Shown: positions 44,894 through 54,143, numbered from the stretch's first letter. The stretch is DNA of 64,000 nucleotides from Prolixibacteraceae bacterium (GCA_029975525.1 JARKOX010000045.1:47490-111489), one strand, 5' to 3'. Notes: generated by a model not told the origin, from the sequence alone. Numbers and translations: made by a program.

Positions 44894-46084
44894 ATGAAAC
44901 GGTTGGGGGTTATTATGGGGTTGTGGTTGCTGGGAACCACCTGCTTCGGCCAGTCGCTCGACGACTTGCGGAAGAAGAAAGAGTCGGCAGCCGAACAGAT
45001 CCGTTACACCAACCAGCTGCTCGAAAAAGTCACCGAAAACCAGCAGGTAACCCTCAACAAACTTCGCCTGATCAACAACCAGATTTCGCAGCGCAACCAG
45101 CTCATCCACACGATGAACGACGAAATTTCGCTGCTTCAGACCCTTATCAACGACAACACGCTGGTTGTCGAAATCCTGACGGCCGACCTGGCTGAGATCA
45201 AAAAAGAGTATGCCGAAATGGTCCGTTTTGCCTACAAAAACCGGAATGCCTACGACCAGATCCTCTTTTTCCTTTCGGCTGAAAATTTCAACCAGGCCTA
45301 CCGCCGCTTCGTTTACGTCAAACAATACACCGAATACCGGAAAAAACAGGCACTGCTGATCTCGGCATTGCAGGATATTTTAGCGCGCAAGCTGGTTGAT
45401 CTGGAGAACCAGAAGCAGTCGCGCCGGCTGGTGATGAACGAGAAAGAGCAGGAACGGCAAAAACTGCAATCGGAAAAACAGCAACAAAATTCGGTGGTGC
45501 AGAAACTGCAAAGCCAGCAGCGCGACCTGCGCAACAAGCTGAACCAGCAGCGGCAGGTTGAACAACAGCTGGAGCGCGAAATCCAGCGGATTATTGAAGA
45601 AGAGGCCCGTAAAGCCGGCAAAACCGGGCAAAGCGGTTTTGCGCTCACCCCCGAGCAAAAACTGGTGGGCGCCAATTTCGAACAAAACAAACGGCGGCTT
45701 CCCTGGCCGGTTGAACGCGGCGTGATTACCGAACAGTTTGGCGTACATCCGCATCCGGTGCTGAAAAATGTAACGGTCCGCAACAACGGCGTCAACATTG
45801 CCACCCAGCCCGGTTCAAAAGCCCGTGCGGTCTTCAATGGCGAAGTCAGCCGGGTGTTTGGCATCACCGGCGGAAACATGGCTGTGATTATCCGCCACGG
45901 ACAGTATTTATCCGTTTACTCCAACCTGGTGGATGTTACCGTCAAAAAGGGTGATAAAGTGAATATCCGGCAGCATATCGGGACCGTCTTCACCGACACC
46001 AGCGACGGAAACAAAGCAATCCTCAAATTCCAGATCTGGCAGGAGAGCCAGAAACTCGATCCCGAAGAGTGGCTGAGCAGGTAG
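44894..46084 (+). CDS. EnvC-like coiled-coil protein with degenerate LytM/M23 domain
   Basis: The 396-residue protein has a signal peptide, a long coiled coil (about 20-245, rich in Gln, Leu and Arg) and a C-terminal M23 fold: LPWPVERGVITEQFGVHPHP and GGNMAVIIRHGQYLSVYSNL. The zinc ligands are altered: the HxxxD position reads NNGVNI, and the HxH position ends in SNL instead of SHL. It is therefore probably an amidase activator like EnvC rather than a peptidase. Last gene of the dut-TPR-DUF4292 run. Confidence 0.85.
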   Translation: MKRLGVIMGLWLLGTTCFGQSLDDLRKKKESAAEQIRYTNQLLEKVTENQQVTLNKLRLINNQISQRNQLIHTMNDEISLLQTLINDNTLVVEILTADLAEIKKEYAEMVRFAYKNRNAYDQILFFLSAENFNQAYRRFVYVKQYTEYRKKQALLISALQDILARKLVDLENQKQSRRLVMNEKEQERQKLQSEKQQQNSVVQKLQSQQRDLRNKLNQQRQVEQQLEREIQRIIEEEARKAGKTGQSGFALTPEQKLVGANFEQNKRRLPWPVERGVITEQFGVHPHPVLKNVTVRNNGVNIATQPGSKARAVFNGEVSRVFGITGGNMAVIIRHGQYLSVYSNLVDVTVKKGDKVNIRQHIGTVFTDTSDGNKAILKFQIWQESQKLDPEEWLSR

Positions 46085-46087
46085 AAA

Positions 46088-46876
46088 CTATTCCGGAAAG
46101 TCGATCAGATAGTAAGCCGTTGTGGTAAAAAAGTTGCGCACTCCCGGCAGGCGGGCCATCCAGGCGGCCTGTTTACGCGGTTTCAATCCAAACTTGATTT
46201 CATAATTGGGGTTCACCAGATACAACGTTTTGCGCAGCAGGCGGTAATTCTCCTTTTTCAGGATGCTCTCGAAATGTTCAATCGAGATGCCTGTTTCTTT
46301 AATCTCCAGCAAACCGTCGATGGTCGCCCTGCTCTCCCCGCCTGTTTTTAAAACGAAACGGTAACATGAAGTCGGAAGCAGATGAAAATAGGGCAGGTGC
46401 GAAAGTAACCGGTTTTGACAAACCTGCTGATGCCCGCCAAACGGGTTTTGCCAGGGCGGAAAAACCAGTAAAAAAAGCCCCTGCCTGCTCAGAAAGCGTT
46501 TCACAAATGCCATAAACCGCTCCTGGTTGTGGATATGCTCGATCACATCGCGCATCAGAATCAGGTCGAAACGATGGCCGGCAGGTTCGAGGTTGTAAAT
46601 ATCATCGCAGATCAGCGCCAGTTGGTCGCGGTCCGGATCGTCGGCAAAAAAGCGGCGGGCCAGCTCAATTTTATTCTCCGAGAGGTCAACCCCGGTAACC
46701 TGGCATCCTCTTTCCAGAAACGGTTTCAGGTTTCCACCGTCGCCGCAGCCGATTTCAAGAATCCGCATCCCGGGGTACAACGGCTGGTGCTGTTCAATAA
46801 AAGGAATCACATAACGGCGGGTTGTGTAATCCTGCTCTTCGAAGTATAATTTCCGGTTTTGATGTCGTTTTTGCAT
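46088..46876 (-). CDS. Class I SAM-dependent methyltransferase
   Basis: The 262-residue protein has the SAM-binding motif ILEIGCGDGGNL, VTGVDLSENKIELA and LILMRDVIEHIHNQ, typical of Methyltransf_11/25 enzymes. The C-terminal third is basic and hydrophobic. Substrate unknown; in Bacteroidota similar enzymes occur in glycan, quinone and lipid pathways. It lies downstream of the Crp/Fnr gene on the same strand, with a strong hairpin between. Confidence 0.82.
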   Translation of the reverse strand: MQKRHQNRKLYFEEQDYTTRRYVIPFIEQHQPLYPGMRILEIGCGDGGNLKPFLERGCQVTGVDLSENKIELARRFFADDPDRDQLALICDDIYNLEPAGHRFDLILMRDVIEHIHNQERFMAFVKRFLSRQGLFLLVFPPWQNPFGGHQQVCQNRLLSHLPYFHLLPTSCYRFVLKTGGESRATIDGLLEIKETGISIEHFESILKKENYRLLRKTLYLVNPNYEIKFGLKPRKQAAWMARLPGVRNFFTTTAYYLIDFPE

Positions 46877-46886
46877 AACCCAGTTG

Positions 46887-46907
46887 CGCCCGTAATGTTT
46901 ACGGGCG
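46887..46907 (-). other. Perfect palindromic hairpin upstream of methyltransferase
   Basis: CGCCCGTAA and TTACGGGCG (9 bp, 3-nt loop) lie 10 bases before the methyltransferase start and 41 bases after the Crp/Fnr stop. A TACTTTTA box just upstream could place the transcript start on the hairpin. There is no T run in the transcribed direction. Confidence 0.5.
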
Positions 46908-46948
46908 TAAAAGTAAACTAAAAAACAACGGGGCAGGTGGGCCGGTTC

Positions 46949-47650
46949 TCAAATGCTGGCAACTTTCCGCAAGCCTGAAATATTGAGGAATTTAATTTTG
47001 CGGCCCTGCAGCTCAATAAGCTTGTCCTGTTTAAACTCCGACAAGAGCCGGATAACCGACTCGGTGGCAGTTCCCACCATGTTGGCCAGCTCTTCGCGGG
47101 TCAACGAAATCTGAAGGGTATTCTGGTTGTCGAGCTCAAAGTTCTCCTTCAGCAGGAGCAACACCTCGGCCAGCCTTTCGCGGACGGTTTTCTGGGCGAT
47201 ATCGGTGATGTAGTCGTTGGCTTCGCGCAGCTCACGACAAACAATCTGAAGCATGTGGTGCGAAAACTGCCAGTTGTTCTGAATGAGATACAGCAACGTC
47301 TGGTACGGGATGTGGCACAACACCGCATCGTCGATGATTTTGGCGGTGGTACAGGCCAGCTCCTGGCTCAGCAGCGAACGGTAGGCAATGATATCGCCAC
47401 GTTTGGCAAACCGGATAATCTGCTCTTTTCCGTCGATCCCCGTTTTAAAAATTTTCACAATACCTTTGGTCACACAATAAAAACCGGTTAACCGGCTCCC
47501 TTCGCGGTAAACAATCGTTCCCTTTTTGTAGAGCGAGCACGATTTTTCATAATTCAACCGGTTGAATTCATCTTCCGTAAGTTTTTTAAAAAGCTGAAAT
47601 CCACTCAGATTTGACTCTTCTTCAGCGGGTCGTTTAGTCGTAGTTCTCAT
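46949..47650 (-). CDS. Crp/Fnr-family transcriptional regulator
   Basis: The 233-residue protein has an N-terminal cyclic-nucleotide-binding-like beta roll (GTIVYREGSRLTGFYCVTKG) and a C-terminal winged helix (LTREELANMVGTATESVIRLLSEF). The Fnr-type N-terminal cysteine cluster is not present, and the ligand is unknown. It is divergent from the OsmC-family gene, which it may control through the 159-base shared upstream region. Confidence 0.88.
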   Translation of the reverse strand: MRTTTKRPAEEESNLSGFQLFKKLTEDEFNRLNYEKSCSLYKKGTIVYREGSRLTGFYCVTKGIVKIFKTGIDGKEQIIRFAKRGDIIAYRSLLSQELACTTAKIIDDAVLCHIPYQTLLYLIQNNWQFSHHMLQIVCRELREANDYITDIAQKTVRERLAEVLLLLKENFELDNQNTLQISLTREELANMVGTATESVIRLLSEFKQDKLIELQGRKIKFLNISGLRKVASI

Positions 47651-47740
47651 GTTTAATTGGGCAAATAGTGAAAATTAAAACGGTATCATTTCATTCAAAA
47701 CCTTCTAAAGATACAATTTCAATCAATATTCGAGAAACAA

Positions 47741-47771
47741 TTTATATAGATATTTAGATGTATTATATTTG
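47741..47771 (+). promoter_or_regulatory. Promoter of the OsmC-family gene
   Basis: TTTA (47741-47744) and TATATTTG (47764-47771, exact TAnnTTTG) are spaced 19 bases apart, 38 bases before the ATG. The surrounding AT-rich stretch is the likely operator region of the divergent Crp/Fnr regulator. Confidence 0.6.
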
Positions 47772-47809
47772 CGCCGGAAACAAAGAATAAATTAAATAAA
47801 AAGAATCGT

Positions 47810-48226
47810 ATGAAACATGTAGTAGATTTAGCGTGGAAGACCAACATGGCCTTTGAAACCGAGGTTGACGGGCATACGCTCCGGTTAGACACCGCCGCCG
47901 ACTCGGGCGGAGATGACAGCGGCCCCCGCCCGAAAAAACTGATGCTGGCGGCGCTGGCCGGCTGCACGGCAATGGATGTAATCACCATCCTCCATAAAAT
48001 GAAAATTGAACCCGAAGAGTTTCATGTTATTGTGGAAGGCGATGTGGCGGAAGAACATCCCAAAAAATACCTCTCCATGCACATGATTTACCAGTTTAAA
48101 GGACAGGAGCTCCCGCTCGATAAAATTGAAAAAGCGATCAACCTGTCGCAGGAAAAATATTGCGGGGTAAGCGCCGTTTATCGCGATGCCGTGCAACTCA
48201 CTTCGGAAATACGAATCGTGAAATAG
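47810..48226 (+). CDS. OsmC-family redox protein
   Basis: The 138-residue protein has the OsmC/Ohr fold with the two peroxidatic cysteines in AALAGCTAMDVI and KYCGVSAVYR. It probably reduces organic or other hydroperoxides in the cytoplasm. It is divergent from the Crp/Fnr regulator and ends at a terminator. Confidence 0.9.
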   Translation: MKHVVDLAWKTNMAFETEVDGHTLRLDTAADSGGDDSGPRPKKLMLAALAGCTAMDVITILHKMKIEPEEFHVIVEGDVAEEHPKKYLSMHMIYQFKGQELPLDKIEKAINLSQEKYCGVSAVYRDAVQLTSEIRIVK

Positions 48227-48267
48227 ATCCGTACGCCTGACATTAAATCATTGTCGATCTGACAATT

Positions 48268-48297
48268 AAAAGCAGCTCCAGAAAAGCTGCTTTTTTT
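48268..48297 (+). terminator. Rho-independent terminator of the OsmC-family gene
   Basis: AAAAGCAGCT pairs with AGCTGCTTTT around a 7-nt loop, followed by more T residues. Confidence 0.9.
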
Positions 48298-48384
48298 GTA
48301 TAAAAAAAGTGGAGGTTTACTTGAACAAAGTAAAATACTTTTTTGTCTTTTAAAGAAAAACTTGAACAATTAATTCGCAGAAAA

Positions 48385-48996
48385 ATGAAAACAAAGTTAA
48401 CATCAATTGTTGTAGCCCTGCTTTTGATATCCGGAACGCTGGCGGCAAACAACTATACTGTAAGTAAGGATCAAAGTGAGGTAAAATGGACCGGTAAAAA
48501 AGTAACCGGCGAACACCACGGAACCATTACCTTCAAAACCGGAGCAGTTCAGACCAACAACAAACAGATTACTGGCGGAACCTTCGAAATCGATATGAAT
48601 ACGATTGTCTGCCTCGACCTTCCTGCCGGGGAGATGAACGGGAAACTGGTGGGTCACCTCAAGTCCGACGACTTCTTTTCGGTCGCGTCCCATCCGGTAT
48701 CAAAACTGGCCCTTACCACGGTAAAGAAGCTAAAAGGTAATGAATACCAGTTTAATGGAAATTTAACGATCAAAGGAATTACCCATCCGGTCAGTTTTAC
48801 GGCAAAAGTAGACCTCGCCGGTGAAAGCCTCAAAGCCAGTGGACAATTGACCGTCAACCGCGCCAAATACGATATTCGGTACGGTTCAGGTTCGTTCTTT
48901 TCCAATCTGGGCGACAAAATGATTTATGATGATTTTACGCTCGATTTCAACGTAGTGGCCCACGCCAAAAGCGGAAACCCGACAGCTCAAAATTAA
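48385..48996 (+). CDS. Secreted YceI-family lipid-binding protein
   Basis: The 203-residue protein has a signal peptide (MKTKLTS to LAANN) and the YceI lipocalin-like fold: YTVSKDQSEVKWTGKKV, LVGHLKSDDFFSVASHPVSKL, LTIKGITHPVSFTAKV and an AKYDIRYGSG strand. YceI proteins bind isoprenoid quinones or fatty amides in the periplasm. The start at 48385 is the only one that places the signal peptide first; the frame runs 14 codons further up. It is flanked by terminators, so it is monocistronic. Confidence 0.9.
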   Translation: MKTKLTSIVVALLLISGTLAANNYTVSKDQSEVKWTGKKVTGEHHGTITFKTGAVQTNNKQITGGTFEIDMNTIVCLDLPAGEMNGKLVGHLKSDDFFSVASHPVSKLALTTVKKLKGNEYQFNGNLTIKGITHPVSFTAKVDLAGESLKASGQLTVNRAKYDIRYGSGSFFSNLGDKMIYDDFTLDFNVVAHAKSGNPTAQN

Positions 48997-49027
48997 TTCT
49001 CAGTCATAATTTTAAAAGGTTCGTAAG

Positions 49028-49055
49028 AAGGTGGGCAGTTGGCCCGCCTTTTTTT
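49028..49055 (+). terminator. Rho-independent terminator of the YceI gene
   Basis: AAGGTGGGC pairs with GCCCGCCTT (one G-T pair), with a five-base loop and a T tract of seven. Confidence 0.9.
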
Positions 49056-49073
49056 GATTTAAAAACAAAAACA

Positions 49074-49787
49074 ATGAAAACACTTCTCCACCCGGCCAGC
49101 GAACGCGGACAGGCTAACCACGGCTGGCTGAAAACCCACCATTCCTTTAGTTTTGCAGATTATTACGACGCTGCAAAAGTCCATTTCGGAAAACTACGCG
49201 TGTTGAACGACGACTGGATAGCCGCCCGACAGGGGTTTGGCCTCCATCCCCACCAAAATATGGAGATCATCACCATCCCGCTGGCCGGAAAACTACGCCA
49301 CGGCGACAATATGGGCAACGAATCGGTAATAGTTCCCGGCGAAGTGCAGGTCATGTCGGCCGGAACCGGGGTGTGGCACTCCGAATACAACGCTTCGGAA
49401 ACCGACCCGCTGGAGCTGCTCCAAATCTGGATTTTTCCCGATAAAAACGGCTACCAGCCCCGCTACGACGATTATAAATTTGACGAAACCGCTCAGCACG
49501 ACCGCTGGCAGCTTCTGGTGTCGCCCGATGCCCGCGACGAATCGCTCTGGATCAACCAGCAGGCTTTTTTATCGTTGCGAAAGGTTGTCGACGAAAAATC
49601 CTTCTCTTATCCGCTCAACCATCCCGATCACGGCGTTTACTTTTTTGTAATCGCCGGAAACCTCACCGTTGCCGGACAACAGCTTGCCACGCGCGATGCC
49701 GTGGGTGTTTGGGAAATCCCGGGGGCTGTTCCGGTTGATGCCGAAAAAGAGTCGCTGTTGCTGGCGATTGAGGTGCCCATGAAATAA
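49074..49787 (+). CDS. Pirin family protein
   Basis: The 237-residue bicupin has the metal-binding pattern FGLHPHQNMEIITIPLAG and VQVMSAGTGVWHSEYN typical of the YhhW/pirin quercetinase-like group. It probably binds Fe or another metal and may act as a dioxygenase or redox sensor; the true substrate is uncertain. It stands alone. Confidence 0.9.
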   Translation: MKTLLHPASERGQANHGWLKTHHSFSFADYYDAAKVHFGKLRVLNDDWIAARQGFGLHPHQNMEIITIPLAGKLRHGDNMGNESVIVPGEVQVMSAGTGVWHSEYNASETDPLELLQIWIFPDKNGYQPRYDDYKFDETAQHDRWQLLVSPDARDESLWINQQAFLSLRKVVDEKSFSYPLNHPDHGVYFFVIAGNLTVAGQQLATRDAVGVWEIPGAVPVDAEKESLLLAIEVPMK

Positions 49788-49877
49788 ACGGCAAGGAGAT
49801 TTTTTCCCGGATTAAAAGCTTTGTGCTTCTTTTGGCTTTTTTGTAACTTGAGCTGAATCACAACTCAAAAAAATCAG

Positions 49878-51239
49878 ATGAAAGCGATCAATCCAACGTC
49901 CGGCGAACTGATCCGAACCTACGAGGCCCACTCCGAAAAGGGGGCCGAAAAAATTATCAACTCGGTTGACAAAGCGTGGCAAAGCTGGCGCTCGGTGCCG
50001 TTTCGGAACCGTTCGGCGCTGATGCTCAACATGGCCAGTCTGTTACGCAGCGAACGCGACAGGCTGGCCTTGCTCATTACCCTCGAAATGGGCAAGGTGC
50101 TGCGGGAGTCAAAAGCAGAAATCGAAAAATGTGCCTGGGTTTGTGAATATTATGCCGAAAATGCCGAGAGTTTTCTGCAAAACGAACCCATTTCCACCGA
50201 ATTCAAACAGTCGTACATCAGCTTTCAGCCGCTGGGAACCATCCTTGCCGTAATGCCCTGGAACTTCCCGTTCTGGCAGGTTTTCCGTTTTGCCGCGCCA
50301 ACCCTGATGGCGGGCAATACCGTGGTGCTGAAACATGCCAGCAATGTTCCGGGGTGTGCTTTGGCTATCGAAGAGCTGTTCCGCGAGGCCGGGTTCCCTG
50401 ACAATGCCTTCCGGAGCTTGTTAATTGACGGAAAAAAAGTGGAATCACTGATCGCCCATCCGGCTATCAAAGCCGTTACCCTCACCGGCAGCACTCCTGC
50501 CGGGCGTTCGGTGGCCTCGGCAGCCGGTCGCTGGCTGAAAAAAAGCGTTCTGGAACTGGGCGGAAGCGACCCCTACCTCATTCTGGAAGATGCCAATTTA
50601 GACGAAGCCGCCAGGATTTGTGCAGCCTCGCGCCTGCTCAACGCCGGACAAAGCTGCATTGCCGCCAAACGGTTTATTGTGATTGAAAGCATCTTTGATG
50701 AATTCAGCCGCCGTTTTACAACCCGGATGAAAGAAGCCGTTTACGGCGATCCCTGTCACGAAGAGACCACCCTGGGGCCGATGGCACGGCGCGAACTGCG
50801 TGATGAACTGCACGACCAGGTGATCGCCTCGGTAAAACAGGGAGCGGTAATCCTGACCGGCGGCATGATTCCCGACCAGACAGGCGCCTTCTACCCGCCG
50901 ACAATCCTGTCAAAGGTTAAACCCGGAATGCCTGCTTACCAGGAAGAGCTGTTTGGCCCGGTAGCCGCACTCATTTCGGCCCGAAACGAAAAACAGGCGG
51001 TGGAAATTGCCAACGACACCTCTTTTGGACTGGGCGCCGCCGTCTTCACCCGTGATGTCGAACGCGGCAGATGGCTGGCCGAAGAGAAACTCCAGGCCGG
51101 CTCCTGTTTCGTCAACGACATGGTGAAATCCGATCCGCGCCTGCCCTTCGGCGGAATCAATGAAAGCGGCTTTGGCCGTGAACTCTCCGTTTTTGGCATC
51201 CGCGAATTTGTCAACATCAAAACCGTGGCAATCAGATGA
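49878..51239 (+). CDS. Succinate-semialdehyde dehydrogenase-like aldehyde dehydrogenase
   Basis: The 453-residue NAD(P)-dependent ALDH has MPWNFPFWQVFRFAAPTLMAGN, the ELGGSDPYLI glutamate segment and LNAGQSCIAAKRF with the catalytic Cys. Such short (about 455 residue) enzymes act on succinate semialdehyde or related small aldehydes. Its stop (51237-51239) overlaps an ATG at 51236, but the next gene is better started at 51308. Confidence 0.87.
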   Translation: MKAINPTSGELIRTYEAHSEKGAEKIINSVDKAWQSWRSVPFRNRSALMLNMASLLRSERDRLALLITLEMGKVLRESKAEIEKCAWVCEYYAENAESFLQNEPISTEFKQSYISFQPLGTILAVMPWNFPFWQVFRFAAPTLMAGNTVVLKHASNVPGCALAIEELFREAGFPDNAFRSLLIDGKKVESLIAHPAIKAVTLTGSTPAGRSVASAAGRWLKKSVLELGGSDPYLILEDANLDEAARICAASRLLNAGQSCIAAKRFIVIESIFDEFSRRFTTRMKEAVYGDPCHEETTLGPMARRELRDELHDQVIASVKQGAVILTGGMIPDQTGAFYPPTILSKVKPGMPAYQEELFGPVAALISARNEKQAVEIANDTSFGLGAAVFTRDVERGRWLAEEKLQAGSCFVNDMVKSDPRLPFGGINESGFGRELSVFGIREFVNIKTVAIR

Positions 51240-51307
51240 CTTTCAAAAAACGGTTGAAGCAATATTTTTCCCCTGTTCTATGTGCAGATCTCCTAAAGTC
51301 CAAAACG

Positions 51308-52942
51308 ATGTCGCGAATTTCAAAACCAGGAATCTGGATCTTAACCGTCCTGACCATGACCGGATGTACCAAAACCAGCGTTGACCTGATTGTTCAAAAT
51401 GGAAAAATTTACACGGTCGACAGCCTTTTTACAGTGGCTGAAAGTTTTGCCGTAAACGATGGCAAAATTGTGGCTACCGGCAGTACCCGGGAAATTTCCG
51501 AGACTTACGACGCCAGGCAGGTGATCGATCTGGGCGGAAAATTTGTCTATCCCGGTTTTAACGATGCCCACTGCCACTTTTACGGCTACGGAATGAACCT
51601 GCTCCGTTACGCAGATCTTTCAGGGACCCAAAGTCCGGAAGAGATTTACGAAATCCTGAAAAAACACCAGGAACAATACGGGCGCAACTGGATGCTGGGT
51701 CGCGGCTGGGACCAAAACGACTGGCCGGGCAAAACATTTCCCGATAAATCGCGGCTCGACGAGTTATTCCCCGACGTAGCCGTTTACCTCATCCGGATCG
51801 ACGGGCACGCAGCCTGGTGCAACTCGCGGGCGCTCGAACTGGCCGGCATTACCGCTGCCACCAGCGTTGAAGGTGGCCAGGTGCTGCTCCAAAACGGCGA
51901 ACCCACCGGAATTCTGATCGACAAAGCCGAAGAACAGGTTGCCCGGGTGATACCGCATCCCACTCCCGAACAGGAAGAGGCAGCCCTGCTCGAGGCACAG
52001 AAAAGCTGTCTGGCAGCCGGGTTGACCTCTCTCACCGACTGCGGTGTGCCGTTAAACATCATCCGGTTGATGGAGAAACTGCAAAAAGAAGAAAAACTGC
52101 AGCTTCGCATCAACGCCATGATGAACCCCGACTCGGTAACGCTGGACCATTTCGTAAAAAATGGCCTGTACAAAACGGACCGCCTCCGGGTGGGCACCAT
52201 AAAACTGTATGCCGACGGGGCGCTGGGTTCGCGGGGCGCCCTGCTACTCGAACCCTATTCCGACGACCCGTCAAACCAGGGATTACAAATGGAACCCGCT
52301 GCCTATTACGATTCGATCTGCAGCCTTGCCCGGCAACACAACTGGCAGGTAGCCACCCACTGCATTGGCGACAGTGCAAACCGGCTGATCCTGAATATCT
52401 ACGGAAAATTTCTGCAGAGCACCAACGACCGGCGCTGGCGGATCGAGCATGCCCAGGTGGTGCACCCTGCCGATTTCGACCAGTTTGCCCGCTACTCCGT
52501 TGTCCCTTCGGTGCAGGCAACCCATGCCACCAGCGACATGGAGTGGGCAGTTCAGCGGCTGGGAAAAGAACGGCTGAAAAATAGCTATGCCTATCAGAAA
52601 CTGTTGCAGCAAATGGGCTGGCTCCCGAACGGGACCGACTTCCCAATCGAAAAGATCAGTCCCGTGCTCACATTTTATGCGGCCGTTTTCCGAACCAACC
52701 TGGAAGGAAAACCGGAAAAGGGCTTCCAGCCCGAAAATGCACTGACTCGCGAACAGGCGCTCCGCTCGATAACCGGTTGGCCGGCCAGAGCCTCGTTTGA
52801 AGAGCCGGAAAAAGGCAGTATTGAATCGGGTAAATGGGCCGACTTTGTGGTTCTCGACACCGATTTGATGGAAGCACCGCCGGCACAAGTCGCGCAGGCC
52901 CGCGTGACACAAACCTGGATCGCCGGCGTCAGACTATTCTGA
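51308..52942 (+). CDS. YtcJ-type amidohydrolase lipoprotein
   Basis: The 544-residue metal-dependent hydrolase has a lipoprotein signal (LTVLTMTGC) placing it on the periplasmic face of a membrane. Amidohydrolase landmarks are FVYPGFNDAHCHFYG (HxH), a metal-bridging region near KLYADGALGSRG, and VATHCIGDSANR. YtcJ-like proteins hydrolyse varied amides; no substrate is known here. The start at 51308 is chosen for the lipobox; an earlier in-frame ATG at 51236 would bury the signal. Confidence 0.85.
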   Translation: MSRISKPGIWILTVLTMTGCTKTSVDLIVQNGKIYTVDSLFTVAESFAVNDGKIVATGSTREISETYDARQVIDLGGKFVYPGFNDAHCHFYGYGMNLLRYADLSGTQSPEEIYEILKKHQEQYGRNWMLGRGWDQNDWPGKTFPDKSRLDELFPDVAVYLIRIDGHAAWCNSRALELAGITAATSVEGGQVLLQNGEPTGILIDKAEEQVARVIPHPTPEQEEAALLEAQKSCLAAGLTSLTDCGVPLNIIRLMEKLQKEEKLQLRINAMMNPDSVTLDHFVKNGLYKTDRLRVGTIKLYADGALGSRGALLLEPYSDDPSNQGLQMEPAAYYDSICSLARQHNWQVATHCIGDSANRLILNIYGKFLQSTNDRRWRIEHAQVVHPADFDQFARYSVVPSVQATHATSDMEWAVQRLGKERLKNSYAYQKLLQQMGWLPNGTDFPIEKISPVLTFYAAVFRTNLEGKPEKGFQPENALTREQALRSITGWPARASFEEPEKGSIESGKWADFVVLDTDLMEAPPAQVAQARVTQTWIAGVRLF

Positions 52943-53004
52943 AAATAAATGAATTATCACGCAACCGCACTGCCGGTTCTTGCATCTTTAGAAAAAAACC
53001 AGCT

Positions 53005-54006
53005 ATGAAAAAACTTTACCTGCTTATGACCGTTGTGGCGTTTGCAACCGCCTGCAAAACCGGTGAAATTGACGAGATCCCGATGTTAAACCCCGAGATC
53101 AGCTTCGAAATATCGGAACACCTCCGGGTGGGAGAGAATGTAAAAAACCTCTGTCTGGTCAATCAAAAGAACTATTTCTACTCGGTGGGCGCCAATATTA
53201 TCCGGGTCCAGAACGACCAGCAAACAACGTTCACGGCCTCCTCCGAAATTCTGTCCCTTGCCTGGAACAACGCCGAAGCGGCTTTGTATTTCGGGACCCA
53301 CGCGTCGGGTCTGGGATGTCTGAAAAATGGGCAGATACACTATTTTACCGAAAGTTCGCACGGACTCCCCCGAAACCTGGTGCGTCACGTGGTGTGCGAC
53401 AGCGAGGGCGGAGTCTGGTTTAACACGAGCGCACATTTGCTGGGCGGACTGGGTTATCTGCAAAACAACCGTGTGGAAATTTACACCCCGCAGAATTCAC
53501 TCCTGCCCGACAACCTCATCAAAAGCATTGTTTGTCGCGACCAGGAAATCTGGGTGGCAACCGGAGGTTACGTTACCTACCAAAAAGTGGTTAAAATAGC
53601 AGCCGGGCAGTGGGAATTACTCCCCGTTTCCGGCTACTACCTGATGGAGATGGACGTGGACACCAACGGCGCACTCAATATCATCGATGATTACGGACTT
53701 TCGTCTTCATTTAGTGTCACGAATCACATTATCAATTACACCGGCAAACAAACCAAAATCCTGCTCCCTCCCAGCGCAACCCGTTTTTCATTCTATCCTT
53801 ACCGTTTGAAAAGCGACCGGCGGAATTACCTCTGGGTGGCAAAATACAGTTCGCCAGACGCCAAGCGGTTAATTGTGTACAATGGCGAAAGCTGGATAGA
53901 ACCGCCGGCCAGCTTCCCCGACGATTTTATAAACTGCATCGCAACCGATCCGCAAAACCGGATCTGGCTCGGAACCACCGACGGAATTTACCGCTTAGAC
54001 CAGTAA
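53005..54006 (+). CDS. Beta-propeller lipoprotein (two-component-regulator-type propeller)
   Basis: The 333-residue protein has a lipoprotein signal (FATAC, Cys at about 17) and several Reg_prop-like repeats containing aromatic DxxGxxW-type turns: DSEGGVWFNTS, RDQEIWVATGG, NYLWVAKY and DPQNRIWLGTTDGIY. These repeats form the sensor part of hybrid two-component systems in Bacteroidota, but no kinase follows, so it is a free-standing surface or periplasmic binding protein. Role unknown. Confidence 0.7.
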   Translation: MKKLYLLMTVVAFATACKTGEIDEIPMLNPEISFEISEHLRVGENVKNLCLVNQKNYFYSVGANIIRVQNDQQTTFTASSEILSLAWNNAEAALYFGTHASGLGCLKNGQIHYFTESSHGLPRNLVRHVVCDSEGGVWFNTSAHLLGGLGYLQNNRVEIYTPQNSLLPDNLIKSIVCRDQEIWVATGGYVTYQKVVKIAAGQWELLPVSGYYLMEMDVDTNGALNIIDDYGLSSSFSVTNHIINYTGKQTKILLPPSATRFSFYPYRLKSDRRNYLWVAKYSSPDAKRLIVYNGESWIEPPASFPDDFINCIATDPQNRIWLGTTDGIYRLDQ

Positions 54007-54143
54007 TGTAGGGGTATTTGAAACACTGACCAACAATTATTTTACCTCTTCGGACGGCCATCCGGGGGTTCCCTTTTGCACAGATTCAAAATAGTGCTAT
54101 TTTTAGAAACTTCAATTAATTCTAAACCAAAATACCTATACCG

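Noticed and set aside
51236-51307. Upstream start for the amidohydrolase overlapping the aldehyde dehydrogenase stop codon (ATGA)
   Set aside because: The lipoprotein signal starts at 51308; the extra 24 residues are not signal-like and would bury the lipobox.
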